Shown here: piece after piece, positions 11,284 through 24,476 of the stretch | Numbering within the stretch: position 1 is the first letter of the stretch | Layout of the letters: each line of letters begins with the position of its first letter | DNA from: Fistulifera solaris | Lineage: Eukaryota > Bacillariophyta > Bacillariophyceae > Naviculales > Stauroneidaceae | Direction: 5' to 3' | Length of the DNA stretch: 64,000 nucleotides | NCBI GenBank assembly: GCA_030295235.1 | Contig: AP026144.1 | Span: 434,001 to 498,000, forward strand | Translations under genes and position numbers: made by a program | The notes under the pieces: model-generated | What the model saw: only the letters and a program-made list of their open reading frames with translations | Told to the model about the DNA's origin: nothing | The model's database searches: none

Positions 11284-12095
11284 AGAAGAAGAAAGAATCC
11301 AAGAAAAAAAAGTATACAGATAAATCAGCGATTTCACCTGATTTGGCCAAATGGATGATGGAAAATCCGCAGACGGATGATAACGAGAAGACGACATCAT
11401 TGTCGGCTACACCACCGAAAACATCTTCACGGAGAGAGCGACAAAGTATTCGATTGGCCGAACAACAAGTACAAAGAGAAAAAATAGAAGGTTTGGTAGA
11501 GCAATTGGAGCAAATGTTGGACATCAAGTCCGAAAACAACAAAAAGACCGTGTCGGTTCCAGACATACTGGCCCTTGTGCGCGAATTGACACAACAAACG
11601 TCCTCTTCTCCACTAACACAACTCGTTGGCACCACTCAACGACGTGATTATCGACTCGCGTGGGTAGGATCCGATGATTCGGTGACGCACATTGGTACTG
11701 GCCTGCACAAAGTACCACTAGCACGATTGCAAGAAGTCTTTCTCAGTTTTCCGGGACGCAATCGGGTATTGTTGCAAGAAGTAATTCGCATCTTGGGCCC
11801 CTTTCCGAATGTGCGCAATACTTTATCGGGTTCCAGTCGATCCTCGACGCGGGATGGTGTGACGGAATGGAACGTACAGTGGGAGAGTATGGTGGATGGG
11901 ACGGGCAAAGAACTCTTGGCCGGGAAGGAAGAAAACATCAAATCGGTTCCATTGCGAGTGTATTACAGTGATGAAATGGTGATCATTGCGTCTCGGCCGT
12001 GCGATGATCCGTGGCAAGGGAATGGTGAAAATGTGTTACTCTTTTTGCGCGAAGATGACTTGGAGAACAAATTGGAAGCTTTGCGCGTCGCGTAG
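11079..12095 (+). CDS. Plastid-targeted PAP/fibrillin-like protein, 338 aa
   Basis: The start is placed at the ATG at 11079. From there a hydrophobic signal peptide runs to TASWSAFVVQVP, a good diatom ASAFAP-type cleavage site (Phe at +1) for plastid import. Next come a poly-Thr tract encoded by an ACA microsatellite (about 11251-11282), a Lys-rich stretch, and a helical region. The C-terminal globular domain (about residues 190-335) has YRLAWVGSDD, GTGLHKVPLARLQEVF, IRILGPFPNVRNTLSG, ESMVDGTGKEL and VLLFLREDDL. The pattern of short beta segments recalls plastid-lipid-associated (PAP/fibrillin) proteins, but this assignment is tentative. It could instead be a plastid protein of unknown function. 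The frame is unbroken. Confidence 0.6.
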
Positions 12096-12533
12096 TCGTA
12101 CCAGCACTCGTCTTTCAAACCCGTGTTCTCACTCAATGGTGTCATGTGATGGCAAAGGCGCTCAACATTGGCCGTTTTGGTAAAATTAGTTTCGTGAACG
12201 ATGTCATGTGAATACTTGAATCTCTCTAGAGAGTCGCAACTCTTTACACAACGACGCCACTATTTTTACTTGTAAATCAACGAAATAATCGACTCGTATT
12301 TGTCAGTGGCGCTGTTGTTAGTGGTATTGTTGTTGTTGTTGCTGCTGCTGCTTGTCTTCTCATCACCTTAGCCCAAATGCTGTGTGCTTGTGGAGGAGTC
12401 GTCGCTGGAAGTATGACTATAGTGTAAAGTGTAGAAGGGACATTCATATGATGATTTTCAACTACAAAGTACCCTGGTCTGCGGAACACACAGGAACAAA
12501 ACCGCAGAAGGAATAGCGGCGGCAAATACTACG
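12096..12533. other. Intergenic region
   Basis: Spacer between two plus-strand genes. It contains a CTCTCTAGAGAG palindrome near 12225 and a GTT/GCT triplet repeat at about 12326-12355. No gene was supported. Confidence 0.45.
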
Positions 12534-14558
12534 ATGACGAGGAAACATCGAAATGTTATTCGAACCACACAATACGGAGTGTTGTTAAAAAAGATGCGTC
12601 CCCAAGAAGAGCAACAACAAGGAAGCATCGAATCGATTCCGTCGCCCTCATCAAATGGAGGCTTTTATTTGCGATGGAGTCGGATTCAAAAGACGGTCAC
12701 CGTCAAAGACACGGCCACGGGCTTGTCGGGTCGCGCATCGATCGGGGGAACGAAAGCGCCCGAAACGACTTCGAAAAAGACCATTCTTAACAATTGCTCC
12801 GGGTCGGCCGCTCCTGGTCAAGTTCTCGCAATTATGGGTCCATCTGGAGCCGGAAAGACGTCGTTAATGAATGTACTGGCCGGTCGAGGCACTTATCAAG
12901 GAGGAAGTCTCACCATCAACGGCCATCTGATGACGAAACGGAGATTCAAAAGTATTGCTTACGTCAAACAGGCGGATATCTTTTTGAACATCTCACTGTA
13001 GCGGATCAATTGTCGTATACAGCCATGTTGCGACTCCCCGAGAGCATGACGAAAGCCGAGAAGAATCAACAAGTGACCGCCATTCTACACGCGTTACGAC
13101 TCACGAAAGTACAGCACTCTCCGATCCTGTTGTGTAGTGGAGGAGAAAAGAAACGTGTGAATATCGGAACGGAATTAGTGACGAATCCTTCTATTCTCTT
13201 GTTGGATGAGCCGACGTCGGGATTGGTACGTTTGGCAGCCAGATCTGACTGGATTCCTACAATTGAATGATGTCTCAGATGCTTGCAATGTTTTTCACTG
13301 TACCTGGTATCCAGGATTCAAGCAGCGCCGTCTCATTACTTCAGCTACTGCAGAGTCTTTCGCGTGAAGCAAATCGAACCATTGTCACGAGTATTCATCA
13401 ACCTTCTTCGGCTGTCTTTCGTTCCTTTGACCGTCTCTTGATGATGTCGGATGGAAAAGTGGTCTATTTTGGTTCACCAGTCGAATCACTTGATTATTTG
13501 AGTCGCTTGGATTTGACTTGTCCGCCAGGATACAATGCCGCGGATCATTGGATGGACCTATTGGTTGCCCCCGTCGATGGTAGTGAGGACTTGGCCAAAT
13601 ACAAATTGCAAGATGCGTGGGATGGGGAAGCGCTCGCCTTGGAAATGGATGCAGCGTTTATGGACGGTGATGATGTCTCCGTCAGCACGGAAGTTCATAC
13701 TCCCAAGTACAACACCTCGTGGCTTACACAATATATCGTACTCACGCACCGTGCTATGAAAAACAGTCGAAGTGCTATTTTTACGCCACTCAATTTGATC
13801 AAATCATTAGCACTCGGTATTGTGGCGGGCTTGTTGTACTTTCAGCTCGATTATGTGGAAGAAAACATCAACAACATTCGAAGTTACTACTTTTCACAAT
13901 GACCTTTTGGGTATTTGATTCCATGTTTGGTGCCTTAATGGCCTTTCCGGTCGAACGCGCCATCGTGACACAAGAGAGAGCCGCTTCGTCGTATCATTTG
14001 AGTGCCTATTTCATGGCCAAAACTACGGCAGATGCTCCCGTGCGGATATGCTTACCGCTTCTGTACATGACGGTCTCATACTGGATGATGGCGATCCGCA
14101 ACGAATTTGTTACCTTTGTTGCCTCAATTGGATGTACACTCCTGTCCGTCATGGCGGGAGAGGCGTTTGGGTTGCTGGTGGGTGCTTCCATTCTCGATTT
14201 GCAACATGCCATCACGACTATGACTGTGAGCATGTTGTTTCTCATGTTGCTGGGAGGATTCTTCGTCGAAAACATACCTTCTTTTGTGGAATGGGCCAAA
14301 TACTTGTCGCCTTTCAAGTACGCTTTCGATTCTTCGTTGCAGCTAGTCGTGGACCGCGATCTTCCGTGCGACGGCAGTGGAGTATTGGACGAGCTGTGCA
14401 ATGAAGATGGATATGCGCCCGTTGATGAAGTGTTGGACTTCATCGGTGTACAGGGGAGTCTTGGCTTTAATGTGGGTATGCTCGTCGTCTTGATCATTTG
14501 CTGTCGATTCCTTGCTTATTTGGGATTGCGAATGACAAAGACTGCTGATAGAGCTTGA
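12534..14558 (+). CDS. ABCG (WHITE-type) half-transporter, one intron, two frame breaks
   Basis: ABC transporter subfamily G half-molecule with nucleotide-binding domain first and membrane domain second. Visible motifs: Walker A IMGPSGAGKTSLMN, Q-loop YVKQAD, signature CSGGEKKRVNIGTEL, Walker [13 protein letters not shown] (split by the intron), and H-loop TSIHQPSS. Six-helix ABC2 membrane segments follow from about 13780. The ABCG signature VTQERAASSYHLSAYF is present. The intron is 13226-13314 (89 bp, GTACGT...CAG), between codons of SGL and DSSS. The frame breaks at the T5 run 12981-12985 (before EHLTVAD) and at the T4 run 13891-13894. One added T at each restores family sequence and gives 645 aa, the usual size. 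It probably works as a dimer exporting lipids or sterols; the substrate is unknown. Confidence 0.9.
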
Positions 14559-14892
14559 AGTTATTGAACATATTACTGAATAGCAAATTGTAGAAAAACG
14601 CATTGATGAATAGATTGTTTCTTGACCATAATACAAATGGAAGTAATGCAATATTATAAGTTTCGATTTTACAGCATCGGACATCGCTTCGCTCCGTGTT
14701 TTATGTCCACATGCGAGGCGAGACACTCTCGCCATGTCATTGCTCAACTCTTGTTACAATTCCTACCAAATATGTTCGCCCGACAGGCAGCCCAAAAGAA
14801 TTCTAGATGAAAAGCAGCTCGACAAAAGGGCAAAATCGAGTTCTGCATCGGATCGTTTTTTCTCTTTTTTAATCGTAAATTACCTAAATTAT
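14559..14892. other. Convergent intergenic region
   Basis: Spacer between the 3' ends of the ABCG (+) and ABCA (-) genes. AT-rich near 14860-14895; nothing else recognised. Confidence 0.4.
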
Positions 14893-17800
14893 TTAATGAT
14901 CATTACGTCCTTGTTTCAACTCTTCAGCCTCGGCTGCATGCATGTTAAAAACTTGCTCAAGACTAGTCTGACTGACACCATAATCAGACAGACGAAGATT
15001 CTCCTTTTCAGTTTCAATGCTGGCGAAGAGCTCCGAGATGCGCACGCCTTTCGAGCTGACTTCGTATCTGGCCTTGGTATCCTGGCGTTCACGCAAAACG
15101 TAGCTGGGGTAGTTGCCCTTCACGAAGTCTTCAACTTTCTTCATTCGGAGTTCGACAGTTGCGAAGGCGGCAAGAGTGTCCAAAGCCACACCAAAACCAG
15201 AAGTCGCATCTTTCCAGACTGCATACCCATTGGCGTTTTCCTCGTTGACCATGTCAGCCAAAAAGTTATCCTGGGTCAATGATCGGAGAGCAGATCGCGC
15301 CTCGTCTAAACTGTAAAGAACCTCGTGGGGGTTCTCGATTGATGCGTTCTTCACCTTGGCCAAAGACGTTGCGTAGGCAACATAATCGTCGTCCTCAGTA
15401 GCAACAATCTTTACTTTTAATTCCACCTGGTAGCCTTGTCCGAATTTGTTCTTGAGATGCTGAGCAGAGCCAAGACAACGGAGTTTTCCGTTTGCCATAA
15501 TCCCAATACGAGGGCACAAAGCCTCGCACTCCTCCATGCTATGGGTGGTCAGGATGACGCTTGTACGCTCGTTCGCCGGGACATTCGGTCCGCTAACCAT
15601 GTCACTCACGAGCTGCCAAATTTCTCGTCGAGCAACTGGATCAACACCCGTGGAGCACTCATCAAGGAACACAATCTGAGGCTGCCCAATGGTCGCGCAA
15701 GCAAGACTGAGTCGTCGTTTCATACCGCCACTGTATCCCGCACTTAATCTGTCGCTATCCTTTTCGCTTAAGCCCACCTCCCTCAACTTGGCAGCAGCTG
15801 CTTCTTTTACAAGAGCCTTGGGGACCCCCCTTGATGGAAGCATATAGTTCAACATGCTCGCGACCAGTCAAGTTCGCGAAATGGGCATCGAATTGAGGGC
15901 AGTATCCGATACGGCGGCGGGTTTTTTGCGGTTCTCTGGATACACTAAAGCCCGCCAAGGTTGCATCACCTGATGTGGGAGGAAACTCAGCTGTCAGCAT
16001 GCCCATAGTAGTCGTCTTACCCGCGCCGTTCACGCCTGCCGTGATTTATTAGGGATAGTTTTGAAAGTCAAGGTTAAGAAACGTTTAGGCTGTATCATCA
16101 TAGGCACTTCCAACAAAAAGAGCTTACCCAGAAGTCCAAAGCATTCTCCGGCTGGAATACCAAGAGACATATTGTCAACTGCTTTCTTGCCCGTATCGTA
16201 GGTTTTGGTTAGTTGGCTAATTACAATAAGGTCATCATTTGCTTCACCTCTTAGAACTCGATCTTGTTCCTCAATAACATCCGAATCATCAGGAAGGGTC
16301 TTTCCATCAGCTACATTTCCGCCCCCACAACAACAACGACAGAGCAGAGTTGCAATCACAGTGTTCCAAACTGACATGATTGCCGGATTACTCGACCAAA
16401 TATCGAGACAAATCGCCAACGCTAGATACACCACGGATTGAATGGCAAGAAATAAAACTTCCAGTCCCAAGATAGGCTCACTAAACGCATTGAGGTTTGA
16501 ATCCCCCTCCCAGTATCGAAAGGACTCGATATTGATGACATTGAACAATCCTTTTCCCAAACAAAAATAAGGATTCCAGCGCAAACACCAAGTCACGACG
16601 GACGCAATATCGACCAGCTTAGCATTGGGATCTGTTCGATCTTCACCAATGATCTGCAAAATAAAAATAGCTAAAGGACCACCCATACCTAGGGTCACGA
16701 ATTAAGAAGGTGAGAACTCGACAAGTTTTTTACGCTTGATCAAACAGACGACGAAAGCTTACCAATTAAAAAGCCACTGATCATCAAGAAGATGAAGCAC
16801 AAACTAGGACTTTTAAAGGCAAATGATACGCAGTATGCAAAAGCCGCGCTTGCAGGTCCAAACAAAAGAGCAACGTCAAGACACCGCCGAAAACATTGGC
16901 GGTTCTGGTTGTGAGAACGCCGACATCAAAGGCTAACATAAGTATCACTGTTATCCAAAGGGGGAATTTGATAGTTCATCACATCCCAAAGGAAAGTCGA
17001 TAACCAATACGCGCTAGGTTCAACACCGGCAACGGTCTGAAGATGCTTTGCCTTAGATTCTCGCTCCGCCACAACAAACGAGGCAAAGGCACCGCCAATA
17101 AATGGGAAACTGAGAACCACCAGGAACCATGCATTAAAAGCGTCTTCTGCTTCGCCAAAGCTCTCCTCATTCTTGGTAATTGGCAATGGAGCGATCGTGC
17201 ACTCGACATTAAAGTTGGTATTACCCAGAGCTTCGCGAACAAGTGCTTCATCAGCAAGAGCTTGGTAAAGTGGTGCCACGTGAAGTGCTGTGAAGTTGTA
17301 CTGAATCACGTAGCCAATTCCGCCGAAATCCAGACAATCGTCGGCACTTGTGTAGTTTAGTTCAGGAGCCAAACCAATACAAGCATTGGAAGCGGCCTGT
17401 TCGAAAGAAGACGAGTCCTCGAGAGTACTAAACTGATCCTTGGTAAAGAAAATAGCACCGTATTGAGTCGCTGCACTACCACCAACCCCCATAGAGGTAG
17501 AAAGAGCGCTAGATGATTCGCCTACGTCTTCGACTGCGAGATCAACACCTTCTGCCCCCGCATCATCGATCTGTGAAATGACAGCACTCGACACTGTAAT
17601 TGAACATTTCTCTGATCCAGCAAGCCGTCCTTGACCGCCGCAGAAAAAGTACGATTCGTTCGTTGTTTCGCTCTCTATCTTCTCCTCTGGATAAAAGCAG
17701 CTTCCAGGCTGACAAATAAAGGGATTTTCTGGACTATTGAAGGGAATTGGATTCCTTAGCTCACTGATGTCCATATTGTAGTCATTTAAATCTAGGACAA

Positions 17801-20800
17801 GACTGTCCAAGTTTCGATCCAACGCGACAAACTTAAAAAGCCTGCGGATGAAAAATCAGCTCACATGAAGCAAAGAGTACCTATTCAGCGTAGGAAAGAC
17901 TTACAAAAAGCCAACGAAAACGAACAAACTTGGTAAAGGGTAGTGCAACACCAAGCCTTCTTGTCGCGACGAAAGAATGCAGCCCTCTTCTTCAACAAAG
18001 CCCCTATGTGCCGAAAGAAGAGACCCTCGTTCTCCAAGTCCATTCTGGATCTTGCACTCTTGGTGCCTTCATCAGTTAAAGTTACACCATCCATGTGCTT
18101 CGACGATGCAAACTCCTTCTTTTCTCCAGTTCCTTCGCCTCGAGCAACCAACAAAAATACTTCATCTAGCGTCGTGATACCGACCCCGTAAGATGTCAAC
18201 GATCCCCTTTCTATTTCTTCGTCGAGTGCTTTGAACATTGGCCCGAATTGGGATGCCGCTCCGATGGGCAATTGATATGACAACTCAGAACCGACGTTAG
18301 TCAGAAGATTGGCATCCGAAACATTACTCTCAACAAGGTTCATCAATTTTTCGTCGTGTTCCCCCAAACCGACCAGATCCGGAGTAGAGTTCACCTTGCT
18401 CGATTTCACCTTTTCAATCGTTAGTTGATATCCTACACCAAAAGTCTTCTTGAGGAAAAGTGAACTGCCGGCACAGCGAAGCTGGCCCTCGGCCATGATA
18501 GCAATTCGATCTCCCAAAATGTCTGCTTCGTCCTGTGGAATTGACGGTATTCATTAGTAACATACGACGAGAAGACGATATATATGCACGCTAATGAAGC
18601 TCTTACCATGAAATGTGTTGTCAGAATAATACAGCGGTCACGACGATATTGGCGAATTACGTTCCAAGTGAATCTTCTTGAAAAAGGGTCCTGTAAAAAC
18701 GAAATGATAGGATTAGCGACAAGTAGAATGTCAACAGTGACCGGAGCAGTGTCAAGACTTGCCATTCCACTAGTGGGTTCGTCCAGGAGCACAACTTTAC
18801 TGCCTCCACAAAACGCCATCGCCACACTCAATTTCCTCTTCATACCGCCACTTAGGTTCTTCGAAAGTGTGTTTCTCTTATCAAACAAAGCAACGTCCCG
18901 AATAGCTTGATCAATGTGATTTTCAGCTTCTTCTTTGGTTGATGTGCTGTATAGACCTTTCAACCGCGAGAAAAATTGTACATGCTCTCGAACAGTAAGC
19001 TCAGGAAAAAGACAGTCGTGCTGCAAGCAGATACCGATATCCTGTCGAATGGCCAACATGTCGGAACGAATGTCTTTTCCAGCAATGATAGCATGCCCCG
19101 ATGTAGGTGATAGTGCCCCTGTGAGCATGCTGATAGTGGTGGTTTTTCCAGCACCTACCAAGTCACAATGTTAGAGCTTTCAAAAGTCAAAGAAAGTACG
19201 CGATGAAACGTGCTGTCCAATCTTACCATTGTGTCCAAGTAAGGCTGTGATCTGACCACTGTACATGGTCAAGTTCAGACCGTCGACAGCCACTTTATCG
19301 TCAAACTTCTTCACCAGGTTCTTGATCTCTATACTCTGCCCTTCTACTGACTGACGCTTTAATGCTTCACCGACCGGCTCAAGAGGTACATGCTCGCTAG
19401 CTGCATTCCCGTTGGCCTCTTCGCTTTCATGATGCGCCGACTTCCTACCAGGGCACCAATACGATGATGTGAACGGGAAATACAAGGGTTGTGCCTGTCC
19501 ATAGTCCGGACGGATAACACGGTTCAGATACCATGAGAGGATCCCCCAAATGATAACATCCGCAAACAAAGAGTTTAAGGCTTGACGAAAATTGTAACCC
19601 GACTCCAACTCACTGAAATCGATTGAGTTGCTGGAGATACCGATTCCTAAATCCTCAAGGCGGCCGATCTCTTGCAAGCCGAACGATAAAGCCACGACCG
19701 GGTGCAACCCAACGAGACTCAACACTGAACCACTGCTTGTCGTATAATCGACCGAAATAGAGATGAAGTACCCCGCGAGAAAGAGAAGAACCCCGATAAG
19801 AACCGCCCTCGTTGTCTTTGAAGTAACAGCCGCAAGTCCCATGCAAAAGGTTGTAATAGCTGTAAACGTGTATAACCAGAAAATCCACATGAAGGAATTA
19901 TCCGAGTTCTCGTAGACTTGGTTAGCAACCATCGCTGTCAACGTAGCAGAAATGATGTTGAAAACGAAGAACGACGAGAACCAGGACCACCCGATGTCCG
20001 ACTCAGCAACACTCATCATCTTCATTAGCTCCTTCTGTCGCAACTCCTTCTCCTTGACAATGTAGCTAATCATACTTGACACAGGGTACAGCATACCGAG
20101 CACAATTAGAAGAGGAGCAAAGGCTGGAACCAAGTCATCAGATACCGCAAAAAGGTTGGAAAAAGTACTTGCGAGTATCTACTTACCAGCAATCGCGCCA
20201 TAGAATCCTTCTTCCTCATATTCTCTCGTCGGAAACGGTACATACTGCACACCCGACTTTGAGATTTTGTAGCCTGCTGCTGCTGCACCCGTCTGATCCA
20301 AGATAAAGTCTCCCACCAATCGTTGAAAGGTAAGCACTCCATTGTACGCGTACTGTCCTGTGCACGAGTTGCCTTTTCTCTCCTTGCTCGGCAGCTCCAT
20401 CCAACGGAACACAAGGCTCATCGTCCGTCTTCGCAAACGAAGCAAACTTGGTGGTAGTGTCAGGCGTCGTGGCTACCGCAGGACGACCTTCGGCAGTGGG
20501 GTTGTTAAAGTTCGTCGAATTTTGGCGAAGCTGGTAACGATAGTTGTCTGGGTCATTTCCTTCAAACACTATGCCCATTGCTAACTTGGGAAAGCCAGTT
20601 TTGCCGTATTCGGGCGATTTCACATACTCATCCATAGCCAAGGTACTGTTGAAGAGTTGTATCAACTCAAACGGCACCGGAATCGCTTCCGTGTCGGTCA
20701 AGACAGGGTAACGTCCCAAGATGTAATCTTTCATCAACGACGCTCGCGCAAGGCCACCCTCATCGGTTCCAGAAAGGGCTACAATAGCAAACTCACAATA

Positions 20801-21356
20801 TTGCAAGCCATCTTCTCCGTCAGACTTGCAGTTTCTGTTTCATAAAGTTGAGTGAGGTTCTTCCGATATCAAAGATGCTGGAAGTATTAAAACAACGAAC
20901 AAGAGAACTACATACCGAGGATCGCATTTTACCATCGGCACTTGCCAACTGTATGCTTGCATCGGCATACCTGTAATGTCGAAGTACTCATAGTTAATGT
21001 TGGTGGAAGGATCCGTCACACTTTGGCCTTCACAAACACGCTTGGCTTGAAGGGCCGTCACGTAGTCGTCAAAAGTGAACGGCGTGAAAACATCCTCATT
21101 CGCCGGAAAGAAAGCAGGGACCGTTTCCGGCATAAAGTTACTCGTGCCCTCTACAGCGCTTTTGATACCCAATAGAACACCGACAAATCCCATGGGGAGT
21201 GCCAGTTCAAGCAGCTAAAGATCGAACGATGAGATGGTCGGATGGATATTCTCACAACAGCGACCTCGCAAGAAAACGTACCGTCGCCAGCCAATGTCGC
21301 TTGCGGTAAACCAGGTTGCGCCGCATGAGGGCGAACCAAGCGCGAGAGAAAATCAT
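14893..21356 (-). CDS. ABCA-type full ABC transporter, copy 1 (10 exons, five frame breaks)
   Basis: Full ABCA exporter, likely moving lipids, in the order TMD1-NBD1-TMD2-NBD2. Exons by inference: 21356-21282, 21214-20916, 20834-20187, 20123-19227, 19154-18763, 18690-18607, 18532-17905, 17841-16763, 16688-16128, 16035-14893. NBD1 has [33 protein letters not shown] and TTHFMDEAD. NBD2 has [40 protein letters not shown] (Cys replaces the usual Pro) and [10 protein letters not shown]. Large extracellular loops follow the first helix of each half. Breaks at T4 20374-20377, A3 17935-17937, G5 16960-16964, A4 16864-16867 and C6 15825-15830 (plus-strand runs) are each one base. After correction the exons total 1935 codons exactly. 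The second intron-bounded Walker B has a GC donor. Paralogue of the gene at 57472-63939. Confidence 0.9.
18691..18762 (-). other. GC-AG intron in ABCA copy 1
   Basis: The coding sequence ...DEPTSGM ends at 18763 and is followed on the minus strand by GCAAGT instead of GTAAGT. The acceptor is TACAG, and the next exon reads DPFSRRF. The paralogous intron at 61513-61576 has GTAAGC at the same codon, so this is a real intron with a non-canonical donor, or one with a base error. Confidence 0.75.
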
Positions 21357-21932
21357 GACAGTGTTTTATCACTTGTCCTAAAAAGGTGAGCGTTCAGTGA
21401 CGATTCGTTGCGGATACAATGGTGCGGTGCGAACGATGTTTTTTTATGATGTTATCTTTTCAAAAGACTGCCCGAAGTACGAATCAAAAGCATCGACAAA
21501 AGATCGCTCCACCGCGTTGCAAATGACGATGAAGTAGATCACGGAATTCCTGTGTGTTCCAGGTTCCCAGTTCCAACGATAAATGACGTAGTGCTACAGT
21601 CTGGTCAATAGACCTCCACTTTCCGCGCGTATGTGTATTTTGCAACCTCATTCTGACTCACTGAATGTAGATGACCATATTCATAAGTAAAAACGCTGCA
21701 AGCCGGAAACGGGCGCGTTCAACATAGACAAACGTCCTATCGAACCAATGCAGGCAGCATTTACACTTTAGTAGACTACAAACTACAAGCTCTAGAGGCA
21801 CCCAATTCAATCTCACAATAAAGGATTTGGAGTTGGTGGTCGGATCTAGTCCGGACCCCGCAACACGTCGAACAGTAACGCCGGTCGACAAGATACAAAT
21901 GACTTCTCGAAGGCCACATCCATTTCCGCGCA
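21357..21932. promoter_or_regulatory. Upstream region of ABCA copy 1
   Basis: The 576-bp spacer between the ABCA start and the stop of the GH3 gene, both on the minus strand, holds the ABCA promoter. No element was recognised. Confidence 0.35.
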
Positions 21933-24476
21933 TCATCGCGGGAAGAACATACCCACAAATGCGTTCCCGAAACCCCGGAATGCACTCAACACCTGACCAT
22001 TCATTATGGCTATTAAAGCGTCCAAAAGATTGAACGTGAAATTACCTCGACTGAAGGCGACAAGAACACGAAGCGGCAAATTTTCAACGTTCTTGCGCAC
22101 CATGAGTAGCTGGCGATTTCTCGAAGGACCTTGCGTGATATCTTTGGATGCCTCTCGGTACACAACCTCTAGCAATATCCATCCAATAATACTCTTGAGA
22201 GATGTCTCTTTCAAAAGCGAGTTCCGATGGAAATAAGATTCAAAAATTTCAGGAGGCGGAAGGCAAGAAAGCAACAGTCTTTTAGCAAAAGTCAGGTCGT
22301 CCATAGGACATACCGCGGCGACAGATTCTGGCGGATAAGATTGTTGTGCTTGGCTGCTCGCCTGCAACACTCCATTCGCTAAAGTGACCTGTCCTCTCAA
22401 GCGAATGTCTCGACTGCTGGCACCGATCTGAATTTCGAAAACCCCATTCTCTATTACCCAACCAGAAACACCGATATCATAGAACGAAAATGCATCTGCG
22501 GTCAATATCATTTTGATTTCTTTTTGTTCACCAGGAGTTAGACCGACTTTAACGAAGTCCCGCAGCTCGTGGATTGGTCGATAGACTGTAGAGTCAATAT
22601 CCGACACGTAGCATTGCGCGACTTCTTTCCCAGCCATGAGACCCATATTTGTCAGCCGAAATGAAACCTCAATCATCACAAAGCGGTCGTCTCCGTTGAT
22701 CCCCCCCGGAATCGTTGAGGACCCGCAGTCGGAGATCTGAATACTCGAAAGTTGTGTAGGAAAGACCGTGACCAAACGGATACAGAACAGGTTTCTGCGC
22801 CGTATCGAAATATCTGTATCCAACGTTAAGGCCCTCTCGATATTCCACGGTAAACTTTGTTCCAGGAAAAAATCTATCACAAGGGATGTCAGAAGCGCTT
22901 ACGGGGAACGTTTCCGTTAATTTTCCACTAGGGCAATCTTCACCAAAAATAAGATCAACGAAAGCTTTACCACCGGCCTCTCCCAACAGGTACCCCCTCC
23001 ATGATAGCTTGTACTTTATTGTACCATGGTAATTCGAGAGCTCCGCCATTGCTTAGGAGAACAATCACTTTCGAGCTAACTTTGCAACATGCTTCGACTA
23101 GCGCATTATGTTGAGCAGGAAGTTGCAGGTGCGTTCTATCAAAACCCTCGGACTCCATTATTTCTGGTAGGCCTATGCACAGTAATACTATTGAAGCATT
23201 TTTGGCAACTTCAATGGCATCGGACAAGAATTCTTCGTGGACGTCTTCCGGATGATCGTCATCCGCTTCGTAGCCCTTGGCAAAATCGACATTCTTAGTA
23301 AACTTTTTCAAAGCATCTAATACAGTAACAACCTTTTCGGACTGAACCGCTGAGCTCCCCATACCTTGATAGCGGGGATGTTCATTGGCGAAATCGCCTA
23401 TCACACCAATCGTCAGGCTTTCATCGCCTTTTTGGAGAGGGAAGTATATTGTTTTCGTTCCGCAATAGCACTACCGACTCTTTAGCAAGACGCAACGCCA
23501 GGTCAAAATGTTTTCTGAAGTCAATTGGATTTTCCAGCGCAGCCATGGTGTCTGACTCGTACGTTGACGGTGCATATCTTTGTATCAGATCCATTACACG
23601 TATTCCGCATTCTCTCAGGTCGCGTTCGGTGAGATCGTTGTCGGAAGACGACAACGCTCTTTTCAGGTCCCGGTTATGAACGCCATAACTTCCAGGCATC
23701 TCAAGGTCAATCGTAGCTTTAATGCCTCTTGCTCTATCATTGGTGGCGCCCCAATCAGTCATCAAAACACCATCATAGCGCCACTCGTCTCGTAGAATAG
23801 TTCTATTCAAGTAAATATTCTCACTGCAGTACACACCATTCACCTTGTTGTACGCACACATAACAGTCGAAGGATTTGCCTTCTTGATAACGTACTCAAA
23901 GTGACGAAGATAAAGCTCTCGCATGGTTCGTTCATCAACTACAGCATCGACAACAAAGCGATGTGATTCCTGATTATTGATTGCAAAATGCTTGATGCAA
24001 GCACCTACTTTCCCTGATGCTTCGACGCCTTCGACGTACGCAGCGGCCATTCTTCCAGTCAAACACGGATCTTCACTCCAATATTCAAATGACCTTCCCC
24101 CAGCAGGGTGGCGCTTCAAATTCATTCCCGGCCCGAGCAGTATTTGAATATTGTAGTGCAGACATTCTAGGGCCAGAGCTTCCCCGAGTTCTTTCGCCGC
24201 CTCTTGATTCCAGCTGCACGCCAGGGCCGATGCGGTGGGGAAACACGTCGCCGGATGCGATTCGCCGAGAGCCAATGGATTGATGGGTTTCCGAACGCCA
24301 TGTGGACCATCGGAGACCGCGATGGTCGGTAGACCGGGGAGCTTATACAACGTCCACAGCGATGCACCCGAAACGACTGAAAACTTTTGTTTTTCGTTCA
24401 ATGAATTCCATGTGCGCTCCGACACCGTTTGTTCAGCTCCTTCTTCAAGCTTCTCTAAATCGCCTGCAGAGCTCAT
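21933..24476 (-). CDS. Glycoside hydrolase family 3 beta-glucosidase-like (three frame breaks)
   Basis: GH3 enzyme, predicted to release glucose or another sugar from beta-linked glycosides. Seen in order: [46 protein letters not shown] in two adjacent blocks, [12 protein letters not shown], and the nucleophile region GVLMTDWGA (the Asp of TDW). The second alpha/beta sandwich domain and the fibronectin-III-like domain ([14 protein letters not shown]) follow. The C-terminal tail of roughly 140 residues beyond that domain is not familiar. The frame breaks at T5 23429-23433, C5 22993-22997 and C7 22701-22707 (plus-strand runs). Removing one base at each gives continuous GH3 sequence, about 846 aa. 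The start at 24476 (MSSAGDLEK) is chosen because it begins the typical GH3 N-terminus. The frame is open further upstream through a hydrophobic stretch, so a secreted form cannot be excluded. Confidence 0.88.

Noticed and set aside
14893-21356. ABCA copy 1 as a pseudogene because of five frame breaks
   Set aside because: All breaks are one-base changes in runs, the splice sites are intact, every NBD motif is kept, and corrected exons total whole codons.
14893-24476. ABCA and GH3 genes as a functional cluster
   Set aside because: They are adjacent on one strand, but no shared pathway is evident and spacing is ordinary for this genome.
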